A stretch of DNA of 64,000 nt, from the NCBI RefSeq assembly GCF_000294775.2, contig NZ_CP015506.1, positions 99,501 through 163,500 of the forward strand, in the 5' to 3' direction. A program made the position numbers and the translations under genes. Positions 51,111 to 63,542 of this stretch are shown in pieces (the stretch's first letter is position 1; each line of letters starts with the position of its first letter). The DNA is from Cytobacillus oceanisediminis 2691. GTDB lineage: Bacteria > Bacillota > Bacilli > Bacillales > Cytobacillaceae. The notes beneath the pieces were generated by a model that was given only the letters and a program-made list of their open reading frames with translations, was not told the origin of the DNA and made no database searches.

Positions 51111-51647
51111 ATGTCTCGTATAGGTAAAAAACCAATCGAAATTCCATCTGGTGTTACTGTTACTATCGACAATAACACTGTTACTGTGAAGGGTCCTAAA
51201 GGTGAACTTTCCCGTTCATTCAACCAGGATATCGAAATCAAGGTGGAGGAGAACGTAATCAACGTTTCCCGTCCATCTGAAGCGAAAGAACACCGCGCAT
51301 TGCACGGAACAACTCGCGCACTTCTAGCTAACATGGTTGAAGGTGTGTCAAAAGGATTCGAAAGAGGACTAGAGCTTATCGGTGTCGGTTACCGTGCTCA
51401 AAAACAAGGCAAAAAGCTTGTTTTAAACGTTGGTTACTCTCATCCTGTTGAAATCGAGCCTGAAGAAGGTATTGAAGTTGAAGTGCCATCTAACACAAAG
51501 ATCATTGTTAAAGGTACTAGCAAAGAGCGTGTTGGTGCATTGGCTGCCAACATCCGTGATGTTCGTCCTCCAGAGCCTTACAAAGGTAAAGGTATCCGCT
51601 ATGAAGGCGAATATGTTCGTCGTAAAGAAGGTAAAACTGGTAAGTAA
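51111..51647 (+). CDS. rplF: Large-subunit ribosomal protein uL6
   Basis: 178 residues. Two homologous domains at the base of the L7/L12 stalk near the sarcin-ricin loop. Start [15 protein letters not shown] and C-terminal [25 protein letters not shown] are complete. RBS TGGAGGTG. Confidence 0.97.
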   Translation: MSRIGKKPIEIPSGVTVTIDNNTVTVKGPKGELSRSFNQDIEIKVEENVINVSRPSEAKEHRALHGTTRALLANMVEGVSKGFERGLELIGVGYRAQKQGKKLVLNVGYSHPVEIEPEEGIEVEVPSNTKIIVKGTSKERVGALAANIRDVRPPEPYKGKGIRYEGEYVRRKEGKTGK

Positions 51648-51679
51648 TGCCGCTTAGGTAAACGAAAGGAGTGACCGAA

Positions 51680-52042
51680 ATGATTACGAAGGCTGATAAA
51701 AATGCAGTTCGTAAGAAAAGACATGCTCGTGTGCGTGCGAAACTTTCTGGAACTGCGGCTCGTCCTCGTTTAAATGTGTATCGTTCAAACAAGCACATTT
51801 ATGCTCAACTTATTGATGATGTAAACGGAGTTACTGTAGCAAGTGCTTCTACACAAGATAAAGAAGTAAACCTTGATGCAACTGGCAACGTTGATGCAGC
51901 AGTTAAGGTCGGAGAATTAGTTGCAAAGCGCGCAGTCGAAAAAGGCGTTAAAGCTGTCGTTTTCGATCGTGGTGGCTATCTATATCATGGACGTGTTAAA
52001 GCATTAGCTGATGCAGCACGTGAAAATGGTTTAGAATTTTAA
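51680..52042 (+). CDS. rplR: Large-subunit ribosomal protein uL18
   Basis: 120 residues, as in B. subtilis. Binds 5S rRNA with L5. ATG 51680 gives [17 protein letters not shown]; the in-frame GTG at 51671 lies in the SD region (AAAGGAGTGA). [22 protein letters not shown] at the C-terminus is diagnostic. Confidence 0.97.
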   Translation: MITKADKNAVRKKRHARVRAKLSGTAARPRLNVYRSNKHIYAQLIDDVNGVTVASASTQDKEVNLDATGNVDAAVKVGELVAKRAVEKGVKAVVFDRGGYLYHGRVKALADAARENGLEF

Positions 52043-52045
52043 TAG

Positions 52046-52567
<522 letters not shown>

Positions 52568-52580
52568 GGAGGGATATCAA

Positions 52581-52763
52581 ATGGCGAATAAACTAGAAGT
52601 AACCCTCACTCGCAGCGTGATTGGTCGCCCGCAAGACCAGCGCGAAACAGTTAAGGCTCTTGGCTTACGCAAAATGCACCAAACAGTTGAGCATCAAGAT
52701 AATCCTGCTATCCGCGGAATGATCAACAAAGTTGCTCACCTTGTTGTGGTAAAAGAAAAATAA
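52581..52763 (+). CDS. rpmD: Large-subunit ribosomal protein uL30
   Basis: 60 residues. A small ferredoxin-like 50S protein. Core [31 protein letters not shown] is complete. RBS AAGGAGGG. 13 nt after rpsE. Confidence 0.96.
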   Translation: MANKLEVTLTRSVIGRPQDQRETVKALGLRKMHQTVEHQDNPAIRGMINKVAHLVVVKEK

Positions 52764-52795
52764 TTCTATTCTTCTACAAATAAGGAGGTGCCAAC

Positions 52796-53236
52796 ATGAA
52801 ACTTCATGAATTAAAGCCTGCAGAAGGTTCTCGTCAAGAACGCAAACGCAAAGGCCGTGGTATCGGTTCCGGTAATGGTAAAACTGCTGGTAAGGGTCAT
52901 AAAGGTCAAAACGCTCGTTCTGGCGGCGGTGTCCGTCCTGGATTCGAGGGTGGTCAAACACCTTTATTCCAACGCTTGCCTAAGCGCGGTTTCACTAACA
53001 TCAACCGTAAAGAATACGCGGTTGTGAACCTTGATGCTTTAAACCGTTTCGAAGATGGAGCAGAAGTAACTCCTGAGCTTCTTATCGAAACTGGTGTAGT
53101 AAGCAACGAAAAAGCAGGAATCAAGATTCTTGCAAAAGGCAAAGTTGAGAAAAAGCTTACAGTTAAAGCTCATAAATTCTCCTCTGCTGCAAAGGAAGCT
53201 ATCGAAGCTGCCGGCGGTCAAACTGAGGTGATTTAA
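52796..53236 (+). CDS. rplO: Large-subunit ribosomal protein uL15
   Basis: 146 residues. A late assembly protein with a glycine/arginine-rich N-terminal extension ([19 protein letters not shown]) that threads into 23S rRNA. Its stop overlaps the secY start (TAATG), coupling ribosome and translocon synthesis. RBS AAGGAGGTG. Confidence 0.97.
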   Translation: MKLHELKPAEGSRQERKRKGRGIGSGNGKTAGKGHKGQNARSGGGVRPGFEGGQTPLFQRLPKRGFTNINRKEYAVVNLDALNRFEDGAEVTPELLIETGVVSNEKAGIKILAKGKVEKKLTVKAHKFSSAAKEAIEAAGGQTEVI

Positions 53237-54531
53237 TGTTTCAGACAATCTCCAATTTTATGCGTGTGGGTGATATAAGACGAAAGATTATTTTCACCCT
53301 TTTAATGCTGATCGTATTTCGCATCGGTACATTTATCCCTGTACCGGGCGTAAATGCAGATCTATTAAAAGCCCAGGATGAACTTAATGTATTCGGTGTT
53401 CTGAATACATTCGGCGGCGGGGCGCTCCTGAACTTCTCAATCCTTGCGATGGGCATCATGCCGTACATTACGGCATCCATCATTGTGCAGCTTCTGCAGA
53501 TGGATGTTGTTCCTAAGTTTACGGAATGGTCTAAGCAGGGTGAGGTTGGACGCCGTAAGTTAGCTCAGTTTACCCGTTACTTTACTATCGTGCTTGGTTT
53601 TATCCAGGCTCTCGGTATGTCTTATGGGTTTAATAACCTAGCAGGCGGAATGCTGATTGAAAATCCGGGAATTACTTCTTATCTATTGATTGCTGTAGTA
53701 TTGACTGCCGGAACTGCATTTCTAATGTGGCTTGGCGAGCAGATTACATCAAAAGGCGTTGGCAATGGTATTTCCATCATTATCTTTGCTGGTATCGCAG
53801 CTGGTATTCCTTCAACGGTTAACCAGATTTATGCTCAGCAGTTTGAAAATGCTGGAGAGCAGCTATTCCTTCGCATTGTGACAGTCGTGCTTATCCTGGT
53901 TGCAGTCATCGCTATTGTTGTGGGAACGATCTTTATCCAACAGGCATTAAGAAAAATTCCTATTCAATACGCTAAGCGCGTAACAGCAGGGAAAAATTCT
54001 GCTGGCGGACAATCAACTCATCTTCCGTTAAAAGTTAATGCAGCTGGTGTAATTCCAGTAATCTTTGCGATTTCTTTCATCATCACGCCAAGAACCATTG
54101 CAGGTTTCTTTGAGCAGAATGATGTGACGCTTTGGATTCAAAGAATATTTGACTACACGTCTCCAATCGGGATGGTCATTTATAGTGCATTAATCATTGC
54201 TTTTACTTATTTCTATGCTTTCATTCAGGTGAATCCGGAGCAAGTTGCGGAAAACCTGAAGAAGCAGGGCGGTTATATCCCGGGCATCCGTCCAGGAAAT
54301 AACACGCAGGAATATTTGACTCGCGTCTTATATCGTTTAACATTGGTCGGTGCGCTCTTCCTGACGGTCATTTCTATCCTGCCGGTATTCTTCATTAATA
54401 TCGCTGGATTACCTGAATCTGCGCAAATTGGAGGCACAAGCCTGCTAATCGTTGTCGGTGTTGCACTTGAAACGATGAAGCAGCTTGAAGCACAGCTGGT
54501 TAAGCGTCATTATAAAGGTTTCATTAAATAA
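53236..54531 (+). CDS. secY: Protein translocase subunit SecY
   Basis: 431 residues, ten transmembrane helices. Forms the protein-conducting channel with SecE (encoded at 26484) and SecG. The plug region [25 protein letters not shown] and the SecA/ribosome-binding cytosolic loops ([18 protein letters not shown]) are present. Start ATG 53236 overlaps the rplO stop. A 7-bp hairpin (GGGAGCG-TCT-CGTTCCC, 54543-54559) follows before adk but lacks a T tract. Confidence 0.98.
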   Translation: MFQTISNFMRVGDIRRKIIFTLLMLIVFRIGTFIPVPGVNADLLKAQDELNVFGVLNTFGGGALLNFSILAMGIMPYITASIIVQLLQMDVVPKFTEWSKQGEVGRRKLAQFTRYFTIVLGFIQALGMSYGFNNLAGGMLIENPGITSYLLIAVVLTAGTAFLMWLGEQITSKGVGNGISIIIFAGIAAGIPSTVNQIYAQQFENAGEQLFLRIVTVVLILVAVIAIVVGTIFIQQALRKIPIQYAKRVTAGKNSAGGQSTHLPLKVNAAGVIPVIFAISFIITPRTIAGFFEQNDVTLWIQRIFDYTSPIGMVIYSALIIAFTYFYAFIQVNPEQVAENLKKQGGYIPGIRPGNNTQEYLTRVLYRLTLVGALFLTVISILPVFFINIAGLPESAQIGGTSLLIVVGVALETMKQLEAQLVKRHYKGFIK

Positions 54532-54578
54532 TTTGGGTGTAGGGAGCGTCTCGTTCCCTTATACCATTTAGAGACTAG

Positions 54579-55984
<1,406 letters not shown>

Positions 55985-56000
55985 GGTGCAGGTGATTCCA

Positions 56001-56313
56001 TTGGTTGGTTCTGATACGAATCCGCAGCCTGGTCAAATTGTTTTGATCAAAAGCGGGCGCGATGCTGGTCAATATGCTATAATTATAAGGTTGATGGATG
56101 AAAGGTTTGTTATGCTTGCTGACGGCGGCAGGAAGAAATTCGATTGCCCGAAGAAAAAGAACATTCAGCATCTGCAATTGCTTAATTATATCTCTCCAGA
56201 AGTTCAGACCAGTCTCGAGGAGACCGGCCGTGTAACAAACGGAAAGTTGCGCTTTGCGCTTGCAAAGTATGTAAATGAATTCGTATATGATATGAAGAAG
56301 GGAGTATCGTTCA

Positions 56314-56336
<23 letters not shown>
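56001..56336 (+). CDS. KOW-like small RNA-binding protein between map and infA
   Basis: 111 residues if started at TTG 56001. The first half ([40 protein letters not shown]) resembles a KOW/L14e-type beta-barrel used by ribosomal proteins. A short helical tail follows. Function is not known, but location between map and infA points to translation. The start is uncertain: TTG 56001 has AGGTGAT at a good distance, while in-frame GTGs at 55986 and 55992 have poorer sites. Its 3' end overlaps infA by 23 nt, so the two are probably coupled. Confidence 0.75.
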
Positions 56337-56681
<345 letters not shown>

Positions 56682-56704
56682 ATTGAAGGAGGTGCGCTTA
56701 TACA

Positions 56705-57070
56705 ATGGCACGTATTGCTGGTGTAGATGTTCCACGTGAAAAACGTGTAGTAATCTCATTAACTTATATCTTTGGTATTGGTAAATCTACAGCTCAAAAA
56801 GTTTTGGCTGAAGCTGGTGTTTCTGAAGACACTCGTGTTCGTGATCTTACAGAAGATGAACTTAACAAAATCCGTGACATCATTGACAAATTGAAAGTTG
56901 AAGGTGACCTTCGCCGTGAAGTATCACTTAACATCAAACGTCTAATGGAGATCGGAAGCTATCGCGGTCTACGTCATCGCCGTGGTTTACCGGTTCGCGG
57001 ACAAAACACAAAAAACAACGCTCGTACTCGCAAAGGTCCTCGTAAGACTGTAGCGAACAAGAAGAAATAA
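56705..57070 (+). CDS. rpsM: Small-subunit ribosomal protein uS13
   Basis: 121 residues. 30S head protein touching the P-site tRNA and bridging to the 50S. Family start [26 protein letters not shown]; basic C-terminal tail ([17 protein letters not shown]). RBS AAGGAGGTG. 23 nt after rpmJ. Confidence 0.97.
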   Translation: MARIAGVDVPREKRVVISLTYIFGIGKSTAQKVLAEAGVSEDTRVRDLTEDELNKIRDIIDKLKVEGDLRREVSLNIKRLMEIGSYRGLRHRRGLPVRGQNTKNNARTRKGPRKTVANKKK

Positions 57071-57091
57071 TCGGTAAAGGAGGTACTTTAA

Positions 57092-57481
<390 letters not shown>

Positions 57482-57654
57482 TTTTTCTGTATAGATTTTG
57501 TATCCTTGTCTATAATGGGATATGATACTAATTTTTTAGTTATACAGAACAATTATTCCAGTTGTTGTGCACAAAACGGGAACGTATACATGGGGGAATT
57601 TCGGTTAGAGATTGCTAGCCGGGGTTTCGACGTTTTGAAGGAGGGTATATTTTG

Positions 57655-58599
57655 ATGATCGAAATAGAAAAACCAAAAATCGAAACGGTTGAGATCAGCG
57701 ATGATGCCAAGTACGGCAAGTTCGTCGTCGAGCCACTTGAGCGTGGATATGGTACAACTTTGGGTAACTCCTTACGTCGTATCCTTTTATCCTCACTCCC
57801 AGGTGCCGCTGTCACATCGATCCAAATTGATGGGGTACTTCATGAGTTCTCAACAATTGAAGGCGTCGTAGAAGATGTAACATCTATCATTTTAAACATT
57901 AAAAAACTAGCACTTAAAATCTACTCTGATGAAGAAAAAACATTGGAAATCGATGTTCAGGGTGAAGGTGTAGTGAAGGCAGCTGACGTAACTCATGACA
58001 GCGATGTTGAAATCCTTAATCCGGATCTTCATATTGCTACTCTAGGTTCAAATGCCCACCTGCGCATGCGTTTAACTGCAAGACGCGGACGAGGGTATAC
58101 ACCAGCTGACCAAAACAAGAGAGAAGATCAGCCAATCGGTGTGATTCCGATCGATTCCATCTACACTCCAGTATCTCGCATTTCTTATCAGGTAGAGAAT
58201 ACACGTGTGGGTCAAATGACTAACTATGATAAGTTAACATTCGATGTTTGGACTGACGGAAGTACAGGTCCTCAAGATGCGGTTGCACTTGGAGCGAAGA
58301 TCTTAACTGAGCATTTGAATATCTTTGTCGGTTTAACTGATGAAGCTCAAAATGCCGAAATCATGGTTGAAAAAGAAGAAGACCAAAAAGAGAAAGTACT
58401 TGAGATGACAATTGAAGAACTTGATTTATCTGTACGTTCTTACAACTGCTTAAAGCGTGCTGGCATCAATACTGTTCAGGAATTAGCCAATAAGACTGAA
58501 GAGGATATGATGAAGGTCCGTAACCTGGGCAGAAAGTCACTTGAGGAAGTAAAACATAAATTAGAAGATCTTGGACTGGGCTTACGCAAAGACGATTGA
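57655..58599 (+). CDS. rpoA: DNA-directed RNA polymerase subunit alpha
   Basis: 314 residues, as in B. subtilis. The N-terminal domain (1-230) dimerises and nucleates core assembly ([14 protein letters not shown]). After a flexible linker, the C-terminal domain (about 245-314) binds UP elements and activators such as Spx ([36 protein letters not shown]). ATG 57655 is preferred over the adjacent in-frame TTG at 57652 because it gives the conserved [10 protein letters not shown] and better spacing from AAGGAGGG. Confidence 0.98.
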   Translation: MIEIEKPKIETVEISDDAKYGKFVVEPLERGYGTTLGNSLRRILLSSLPGAAVTSIQIDGVLHEFSTIEGVVEDVTSIILNIKKLALKIYSDEEKTLEIDVQGEGVVKAADVTHDSDVEILNPDLHIATLGSNAHLRMRLTARRGRGYTPADQNKREDQPIGVIPIDSIYTPVSRISYQVENTRVGQMTNYDKLTFDVWTDGSTGPQDAVALGAKILTEHLNIFVGLTDEAQNAEIMVEKEEDQKEKVLEMTIEELDLSVRSYNCLKRAGINTVQELANKTEEDMMKVRNLGRKSLEEVKHKLEDLGLGLRKDD

Positions 58600-58654
58600 T
58601 TGATGTAAATTGATTCATCATCTTTATATGTTTGGCTTTCAGCAGATTGAATGA

Positions 58655-59041
<387 letters not shown>

Positions 59042-59049
59042 TTTTTTAA

Positions 59050-59098
59050 GGAAAGGGCGCGGGACGGTTTCATTGAACTTGTTCTTTGCCCTTTTTCT
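59050..59098 (+). terminator. Possible terminator after rplQ
   Basis: AAAGGGC (59052-59058) with GCCCTTT (59088-59094) and a T run, but a 29-nt loop. Weak by itself; the better hairpin is at 59243. Confidence 0.5.
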
Positions 59099-59230
59099 AT
59101 AAAAGCGGCTGTTTCCTTATTATGTTAGGAACGCCTATTTCAGGCCAAAAACGAGCGTTACGATGAGCATGTACAGCTATTATACAGGGATGGATGACCA
59201 ATAGATTCCCCATTACCTGGTACACTGTCT

Positions 59231-59312
59231 TGTCTAGCTCATGCACCTCTTCCGGAAAGAAGATTTGCGCCCGGCAGTTTACTGCCTGACGGAAAGAGGT
59301 GCAGGCTTTTTT
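59231..59312 (+). terminator. Long hairpin terminator with repeat-like ends downstream of rplQ
   Basis: GCACCTCTTCCG (59243-59254) pairs with CGGAAAGAGGTGC (59290-59302) with a single bulge. An inner hairpin GGCAG-TTTA-CTGCC lies around 59273-59286, and GGCTTTTTT follows. The sequence starts TGTCTAGCT and ends GCTTTTTT, the same end pattern as the element at 28080-28200, so it may be a compact relative. Confidence 0.65.
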
Positions 59313-59385
59313 AAATTTAGTATGTTCATAAACCATAAGGAAATCGAGGTCTCTGAACAGTCATACTATAGCAAGAACCAACCAC

Positions 59386-59402
59386 CATACTGCGTCAGTA
59401 TG
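59386..59402 (+). other. Perfect short hairpin upstream of the ecf leader
   Basis: CATACTG-CGT-CAGTATG, a 7-bp perfect stem with a 3-nt loop, followed by AGCTTTTAAT. It could be a weak terminator or part of the downstream structured leader. Confidence 0.5.
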
Positions 59403-59420
59403 AGCTTTTAATAGGGAGGC

Positions 59421-59532
59421 ATAATAGGCATCCAATAAGCTTAGATAGCAGAAATCCAGATTTTCTTGTGTATTACAAGTGTGGGAGAATGGTATCATTC
59501 AACGCTTGCTATCCGGTAACATAACCTATTAT
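59421..59532 (+). promoter_or_regulatory. Multibranched leader structure upstream of ecfA1 (candidate riboswitch-like element)
   Basis: Four helices nest without conflict: ATAATAGG 59421-59428 with CCTATTAT 59525-59532; GATAGCA 59444-59450 with TGCTATC 59507-59513; CTTGT-GTATT-ACAAG 59465-59479; GAATG-GTAT-CATTC 59487-59500. An intrinsic terminator follows 15 nt later, then ecfA1. Layout suggests an aptamer plus expression platform. The class is not recognised; a relation to the L17 downstream element motif known below rplQ in some Firmicutes is possible. Confidence 0.5.
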
Positions 59533-59546
59533 CGAACTATTTAAAG

Positions 59547-59570
59547 CTCGCCAAAAATGGCGGGTTTTTT
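59547..59570 (+). terminator. Intrinsic terminator directly upstream of ecfA1
   Basis: CTCGCCA 59547-59553 with TGGCGGG 59558-59564 (one G-U), AAAA loop, then TTTTTT. It lies 51 nt before the ecfA1 ATG, so transcripts from upstream must read through it. That suits an attenuation device. Confidence 0.85.
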
Positions 59571-59621
59571 CATTAGGAGCAGAGCTGAAATAGAGAAGCA
59601 GAGCTGAGAGGAGGACTTCAC

Positions 59622-60461
59622 ATGAACGAGCCGCTGGTAGAATTGAAAAATGTTTCGTTTAAATACGATGCAGAGGCTGGATATGCGCTGCACAATGTCT
59701 CTTTCAATATCTTGAAAGGGGAATGGCTTGCTATTGTTGGCCATAATGGTTCCGGGAAATCAACACTAGCCAAACTGCTGAATGGCCTGCATTATCCTCT
59801 GGAAGGCAGTATTGCAGTAGGAGGAATTCCATTGACCGAAGAGACCGTCTGGGAAACCAGAAAGAAGATCGGCATGGTTTTTCAGAATCCGGATAACCAG
59901 TTTGTCGGAACGACCGTACAGGATGATGTGGCTTTTGGTTTAGAAAACCATGGAATTGAAAGAAATGACATGGTTCAGCGTGTTGCGCAATCACTGGAGA
60001 AAGTCAAAATGGAACAATTTCTTAATCAAGAGCCGCACCATCTTTCTGGCGGCCAGAAACAAAGGGTGGCCATTGCCGGCGTCATCGCCCTAAGGCCGGA
60101 CATTATAATTCTGGACGAGTCAACCTCCATGCTTGATCCAAGAGGGCGTGAAGAGGTGCTTGAAACCGTCAGAGAGCTGAAGCAGGACTATCATATGACA
60201 GTCATTTCCATCACACATGATTTGGAGGAAGCTGCAAAGGCTGATCGCATCGTGGTTATGAACAGAGGACAGTTATATCGGGAAGGCACACCTGAGGAAA
60301 TCTTTCAAATGGATGAAGAGCTTGTAAAGCTGGGCCTGGATATTCCTTTTCCTGTGAAGCTAAGCAAGATATTAAGAGAAAAAGGCTTGCCGTTATCAAG
60401 GCATTATTTATCTGAAGAAGAGTTGGTGGAAGAATTATGGACATCTCACTCCAAAATGTAG
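59622..60461 (+). CDS. ecfA1: ECF transporter ATPase subunit A1
   Basis: 279 residues. ABC ATPase of the shared energy-coupling module that serves several vitamin-specific S components encoded elsewhere. Walker A GHNGSGKST (about 40-48), Q-loop VFQNPDNQFVGTTV, signature LSGGQKQR (about 142-149), Walker B DIIILDEST. ATG 59622 after GAGAGGAGGA. Overlaps ecfA2 by 25 nt. Preceded by a terminator and structured leader that may regulate the operon. Confidence 0.97.
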   Translation: MNEPLVELKNVSFKYDAEAGYALHNVSFNILKGEWLAIVGHNGSGKSTLAKLLNGLHYPLEGSIAVGGIPLTEETVWETRKKIGMVFQNPDNQFVGTTVQDDVAFGLENHGIERNDMVQRVAQSLEKVKMEQFLNQEPHHLSGGQKQRVAIAGVIALRPDIIILDESTSMLDPRGREEVLETVRELKQDYHMTVISITHDLEEAAKADRIVVMNRGQLYREGTPEEIFQMDEELVKLGLDIPFPVKLSKILREKGLPLSRHYLSEEELVEELWTSHSKM

Positions 60462-61306
60462 AATACCGGTATCAGGTCAATACGCCATTTGAACGCCTCG
60501 CGATAAAGGATGTTTCCATTGATATTCCATCAGGCACGTTTCTGGCAATTATCGGTCATACGGGATCAGGCAAATCGACTGTCCTCCAGCATTTAAATGC
60601 CCTGCTTAAACCGACAGAAGGCCAGGTAGTGATTGGAGAGCGTCTGATCACCTCGCATAAGAAACAAAAAAACCTGAAGGAAATCCGCCAAAGGGTCGGC
60701 ATCGTGTTTCAATTTCCTGAGCATCAGCTGTTTGAGGAAACGGTCGAGAAAGATATATGCTTTGGTCCGATGAACTTCGGAGTGTCAGAAGAGGAAGCCA
60801 AAAAAAGAGCAAGAGCAGCCATAAGCCAGGTTGGCCTGCCGGAGGAAATTTTACACAAGTCCCCATTTGACCTGTCAGGCGGCCAAATGAGACGGGTGGC
60901 GATAGCCGGAGTACTGGCAATGGAGCCTGATGTCATTGTCCTGGATGAGCCTACTGCAGGGCTTGACCCGCGGGGCAGAAAAGAAATCATGGATATGTTC
61001 TACAGCCTGCATGGTACAAGAGGGCTATCGACAGTGCTCGTGACACATAGCATGGAGGACGCCTCCCGCTATGCTGATCAGATTGTCATCATGCACAACG
61101 GTGAAGTGTACAGAAAGGGAACGCCTAAAGAAATCTTTTCTTCTCCGGAAGGCTTGCTTAAGCTTGGCCTCGATGTTCCGGAGGTTGTCCGTTTTCAGCT
61201 GAAAATGGAAGAATCACTTAACATCCGTTTCTCTAAGACATGTCTGACCATGGATGAGCTGACGGATGAGATTGCTGCTGCGATGAAAAGGGGGACGCCA
61301 AAATGA
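60437..61306 (+). CDS. ecfA2: ECF transporter ATPase subunit A2
   Basis: 289 residues. Second ABC ATPase, pairing with EcfA1. Walker A GHTGSGKST (about 36-44), VFQFPEHQLFEETV Q-loop, signature LSGGQMRR (about 144-151), Walker B DVIVLDEPT. The start is inside ecfA1 and the end overlaps ecfT by 4 nt, indicating tight translational coupling that sets subunit stoichiometry. Confidence 0.97.
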   Translation: MDISLQNVEYRYQVNTPFERLAIKDVSIDIPSGTFLAIIGHTGSGKSTVLQHLNALLKPTEGQVVIGERLITSHKKQKNLKEIRQRVGIVFQFPEHQLFEETVEKDICFGPMNFGVSEEEAKKRARAAISQVGLPEEILHKSPFDLSGGQMRRVAIAGVLAMEPDVIVLDEPTAGLDPRGRKEIMDMFYSLHGTRGLSTVLVTHSMEDASRYADQIVIMHNGEVYRKGTPKEIFSSPEGLLKLGLDVPEVVRFQLKMEESLNIRFSKTCLTMDELTDEIAAAMKRGTPK

Positions 61307-62100
61307 TGGATAAAATGATCTTTGGGCGCTATGTTCCGGCAGAGTCTGTCCTGCACAGGATGGATCCCCGTTCTAAGCTAGTCCTTATTTTCTTATTCGT
61401 GTGCATTGTCTTCCTGGCAAATAATATGCTGACATACGGCTTACTGACGGTTTACACCTTTTTGATGATTGCTTTATCGAAGGTTCCGATCCGGTTTATC
61501 TATACAGGGTTAAAGCCGGTCCTTCTGCTTGTTATTTTTACATTATTCCTCCACTTGTTTTTGACAAAAGAGGGTGAAGTCCTCTTCCGTTTTGGATGGA
61601 TTACAATCTATGAAGAAGGTTTGAGACAGGGGATTTTCATATCATTGCGCTTCTTCCTGCTCATTCTGATGACTTCCATTCTGACTTTGACAACGACTCC
61701 GATTGAAATAACGGATGGTCTGGAAAGCCTGCTGGCTCCATTGAATAAAATCAAGTTTCCGGTGCATGAACTGGCATTAATGATGTCGATTTCTCTTCGC
61801 TTTATCCCGACACTTATGCAGGAAACGGATAAAATCATGAAAGCTCAGACAGCCAGGGGAGTCGACTTTTCAAGCGGCCCGATTAAAGAACGTATCAAAG
61901 CCATTATTCCTCTCTTAATCCCTTTGTTTGTCAGTTCGTTCAAACGGGCTGAGGAGCTTGCTGTAGCGATGGAGTCACGCGGCTATAGAGGCGGGGAAGG
62001 CAGAACGAAATACAGGCAGCTTAACTGGGGTCTTAAGGATACGGCTATGCTGGCAATGCTTGCAGCCCTGACTCTGGTGTTAATCCTGCTGAGGACGTAA
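61303..62100 (+). CDS. ecfT: ECF transporter transmembrane scaffold subunit T
   Basis: 265 residues. Membrane scaffold linking the two ATPases to exchangeable S components. Several hydrophobic helices occupy roughly 25-60, 65-90, 105-130 and the C-terminus (240-262). The coupling helices carry the two short arginine motifs ARG (TARGVDF) and SRG (ESRGYRG). No S component follows, as expected for a group II (shared) ECF module. Start ATG 61303 or the adjacent in-frame ATG 61306. Confidence 0.96.
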   Translation: MMDKMIFGRYVPAESVLHRMDPRSKLVLIFLFVCIVFLANNMLTYGLLTVYTFLMIALSKVPIRFIYTGLKPVLLLVIFTLFLHLFLTKEGEVLFRFGWITIYEEGLRQGIFISLRFFLLILMTSILTLTTTPIEITDGLESLLAPLNKIKFPVHELALMMSISLRFIPTLMQETDKIMKAQTARGVDFSSGPIKERIKAIIPLLIPLFVSSFKRAEELAVAMESRGYRGGEGRTKYRQLNWGLKDTAMLAMLAALTLVLILLRT

Positions 62101-62112
62101 TGAGGTGACCCT

Positions 62113-62850
62113 ATGCAAAGATTTAAATGTAATATAACGTATGACGGCACCCATTTTGCAGGCTATCAGGTGCAGCCTGGCAAGCGGACTGTTCAAGGAG
62201 AGCTGGAGAGGGCCTTAAAGAAGCTTCATAAAGGAGAAGACATCAAGGTCACAGCCTCAGGCAGAACCGATGCGGGTGTCCATGCAAGGGGCCAGGTGAT
62301 CCATTTCGATTCCCCTTTGAATATTCCTATTGGAAAATGGGAAATCGCCCTTAATTCCCTGCTGCCGGATGAGGTGGCCATAGTGGGGGCTGAGACAGTG
62401 CCTGATGACTTTCATGTCCGTTTTGATGCGAAAGGGAAGGAATATCGGTACTTCGTGCATCGCTCATCCAGGAGAGACCCTTTTAAACGACATTATGCCT
62501 ATCATTACCCCTATCCCTTAAATACGGATGCAATCAAACAAGCGGCTGCGGATTTAATAGGGACACATGATTTTACAAGCTTCTGCTCCGCTAAGACGGA
62601 AGTGGAGGATAAGGTCAGGGAACTACAGGAGATAGAGGTGCAGGAAAAAGAGGATATGCTCATCTTCCGCTTTAGAGGCACCGGATTCTTATATAATATG
62701 GTCCGCATCCTGGCCGGCACACTACTTGAAGTTGGCTCAGGGGAAAGAGACCCCGATTCCATGCCTTCTGTTCTTAAAGAAAAAAACAGATCAGCTGCAG
62801 GGAAAACAGCGCCTCCTCAAGGTTTATATTTGTGGAAAGTTTTTTATTAA
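62113..62850 (+). CDS. truA: tRNA pseudouridine(38-40) synthase
   Basis: 245 residues (B. subtilis 247). Isomerises uridines 38-40 in the anticodon arm of many tRNAs. The catalytic aspartate is D53 in ASGRTDAGVHARGQV. FRGTGFLYNMVRILAG near residue 195 is the second conserved motif. RBS GAGGTGACC. 12 nt after ecfT and probably cotranscribed. Order ecfA1-ecfA2-ecfT-truA-rplM-rpsI is conserved in Bacilli. Confidence 0.97.
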   Translation: MQRFKCNITYDGTHFAGYQVQPGKRTVQGELERALKKLHKGEDIKVTASGRTDAGVHARGQVIHFDSPLNIPIGKWEIALNSLLPDEVAIVGAETVPDDFHVRFDAKGKEYRYFVHRSSRRDPFKRHYAYHYPYPLNTDAIKQAAADLIGTHDFTSFCSAKTEVEDKVRELQEIEVQEKEDMLIFRFRGTGFLYNMVRILAGTLLEVGSGERDPDSMPSVLKEKNRSAAGKTAPPQGLYLWKVFY

Positions 62851-62950
62851 AATTTTGGAAAAAACAATTGAAGAACCGCGAGGGCGCGTTGTAAAGCCAA
62901 ACTCATATAAAAAAAGAGTTTAAAACAACTAAACCAGGTGTAACATTCGC

Positions 62951-62979
62951 TTGACATTGGACTGTCAAAGTTATATTAT
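62951..62979 (+). promoter_or_regulatory. Sigma-A promoter of rplM-rpsI
   Basis: TTGACA at 62951-62956, 17-nt spacer, TATTAT at 62974-62979. A near-consensus promoter 100 nt downstream of truA. Confidence 0.87.
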
Positions 62980-62982
62980 AGC

Positions 62983-63084
62983 ATATGGTATTATTATTAA
63001 AACCACGATAAGCCCCGGAACTTATTGTGTCGAATAGATAAACCAAAAAAATGATTATGAATGGAATTATTAGGAGGGAAACTG
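62983..63084 (+). ncRNA. L13 leader (autoregulatory RNA)
   Basis: The ~100-nt segment between the promoter and rplM contains ACCACGATAAGCCCCGGAAC and ATAAACCAAAAAAATGATTATGAATG, which match my memory of the L13_leader family found upstream of rplM in Bacilli. The RBS TAGGAGGG is at its 3' end, so L13 binding could act on translation or termination. Not verified by a covariance model. Confidence 0.65.
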
Positions 63085-63522
63085 ATGCGTACAACGTTTA
63101 TGGCGAATTCAAACAATATCGAACGTAAATGGTACGTGATTGATGCTGAAGGCAAAACTCTTGGTCGTCTTGCTAGTGAAGTTGCATCAATTCTACGTGG
63201 TAAACATAAACCAACTTATACACCACATGTTGATACTGGTGATCATGTAATTCTTATCAATGCTTCAAAAATCGAACTTACTGGGAAAAAGCTTACTGAC
63301 AAGATCTACTATCGTCACAGCATGCACCCAGGCGGTCTAAAAACAAGAACTGCTCTTGAAATGCGTACAAACTACCCTGAGAGAATGCTTGAGCTTGCAA
63401 TCAAAGGCATGCTTCCAAAGAACTCTCTTGGTCGTCAAATGTTCAAGAAATTACACGTATATGCTGGTAGCGAACATAAGCACCAAGCACAACAACCTGA
63501 AGTTTACGAACTTCGTGGATAA
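63085..63522 (+). CDS. rplM: Large-subunit ribosomal protein uL13
   Basis: 145 residues, as in B. subtilis. Early 50S assembly protein. ATG 63085 gives [31 protein letters not shown]; the in-frame ATG at 63061 would cover the RBS TAGGAGGG. 20 nt before rpsI. Confidence 0.97.
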   Translation: MRTTFMANSNNIERKWYVIDAEGKTLGRLASEVASILRGKHKPTYTPHVDTGDHVILINASKIELTGKKLTDKIYYRHSMHPGGLKTRTALEMRTNYPERMLELAIKGMLPKNSLGRQMFKKLHVYAGSEHKHQAQQPEVYELRG

Positions 63523-63542
63523 TTTTTAGGGAGGTTATTAAC

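Noticed and set aside
59097..59336. 79-residue minus-strand ORF between rplQ and ecfA1
   Set aside because: It spans the long terminator hairpin, has no RBS and no recognisable domain; its frame is kept open by hairpin symmetry.
59622..62100. Complete substrate-specific vitamin transporter
   Set aside because: Only the energising subunits A1, A2 and T are present; no S-component gene is adjacent, so no substrate can be assigned.
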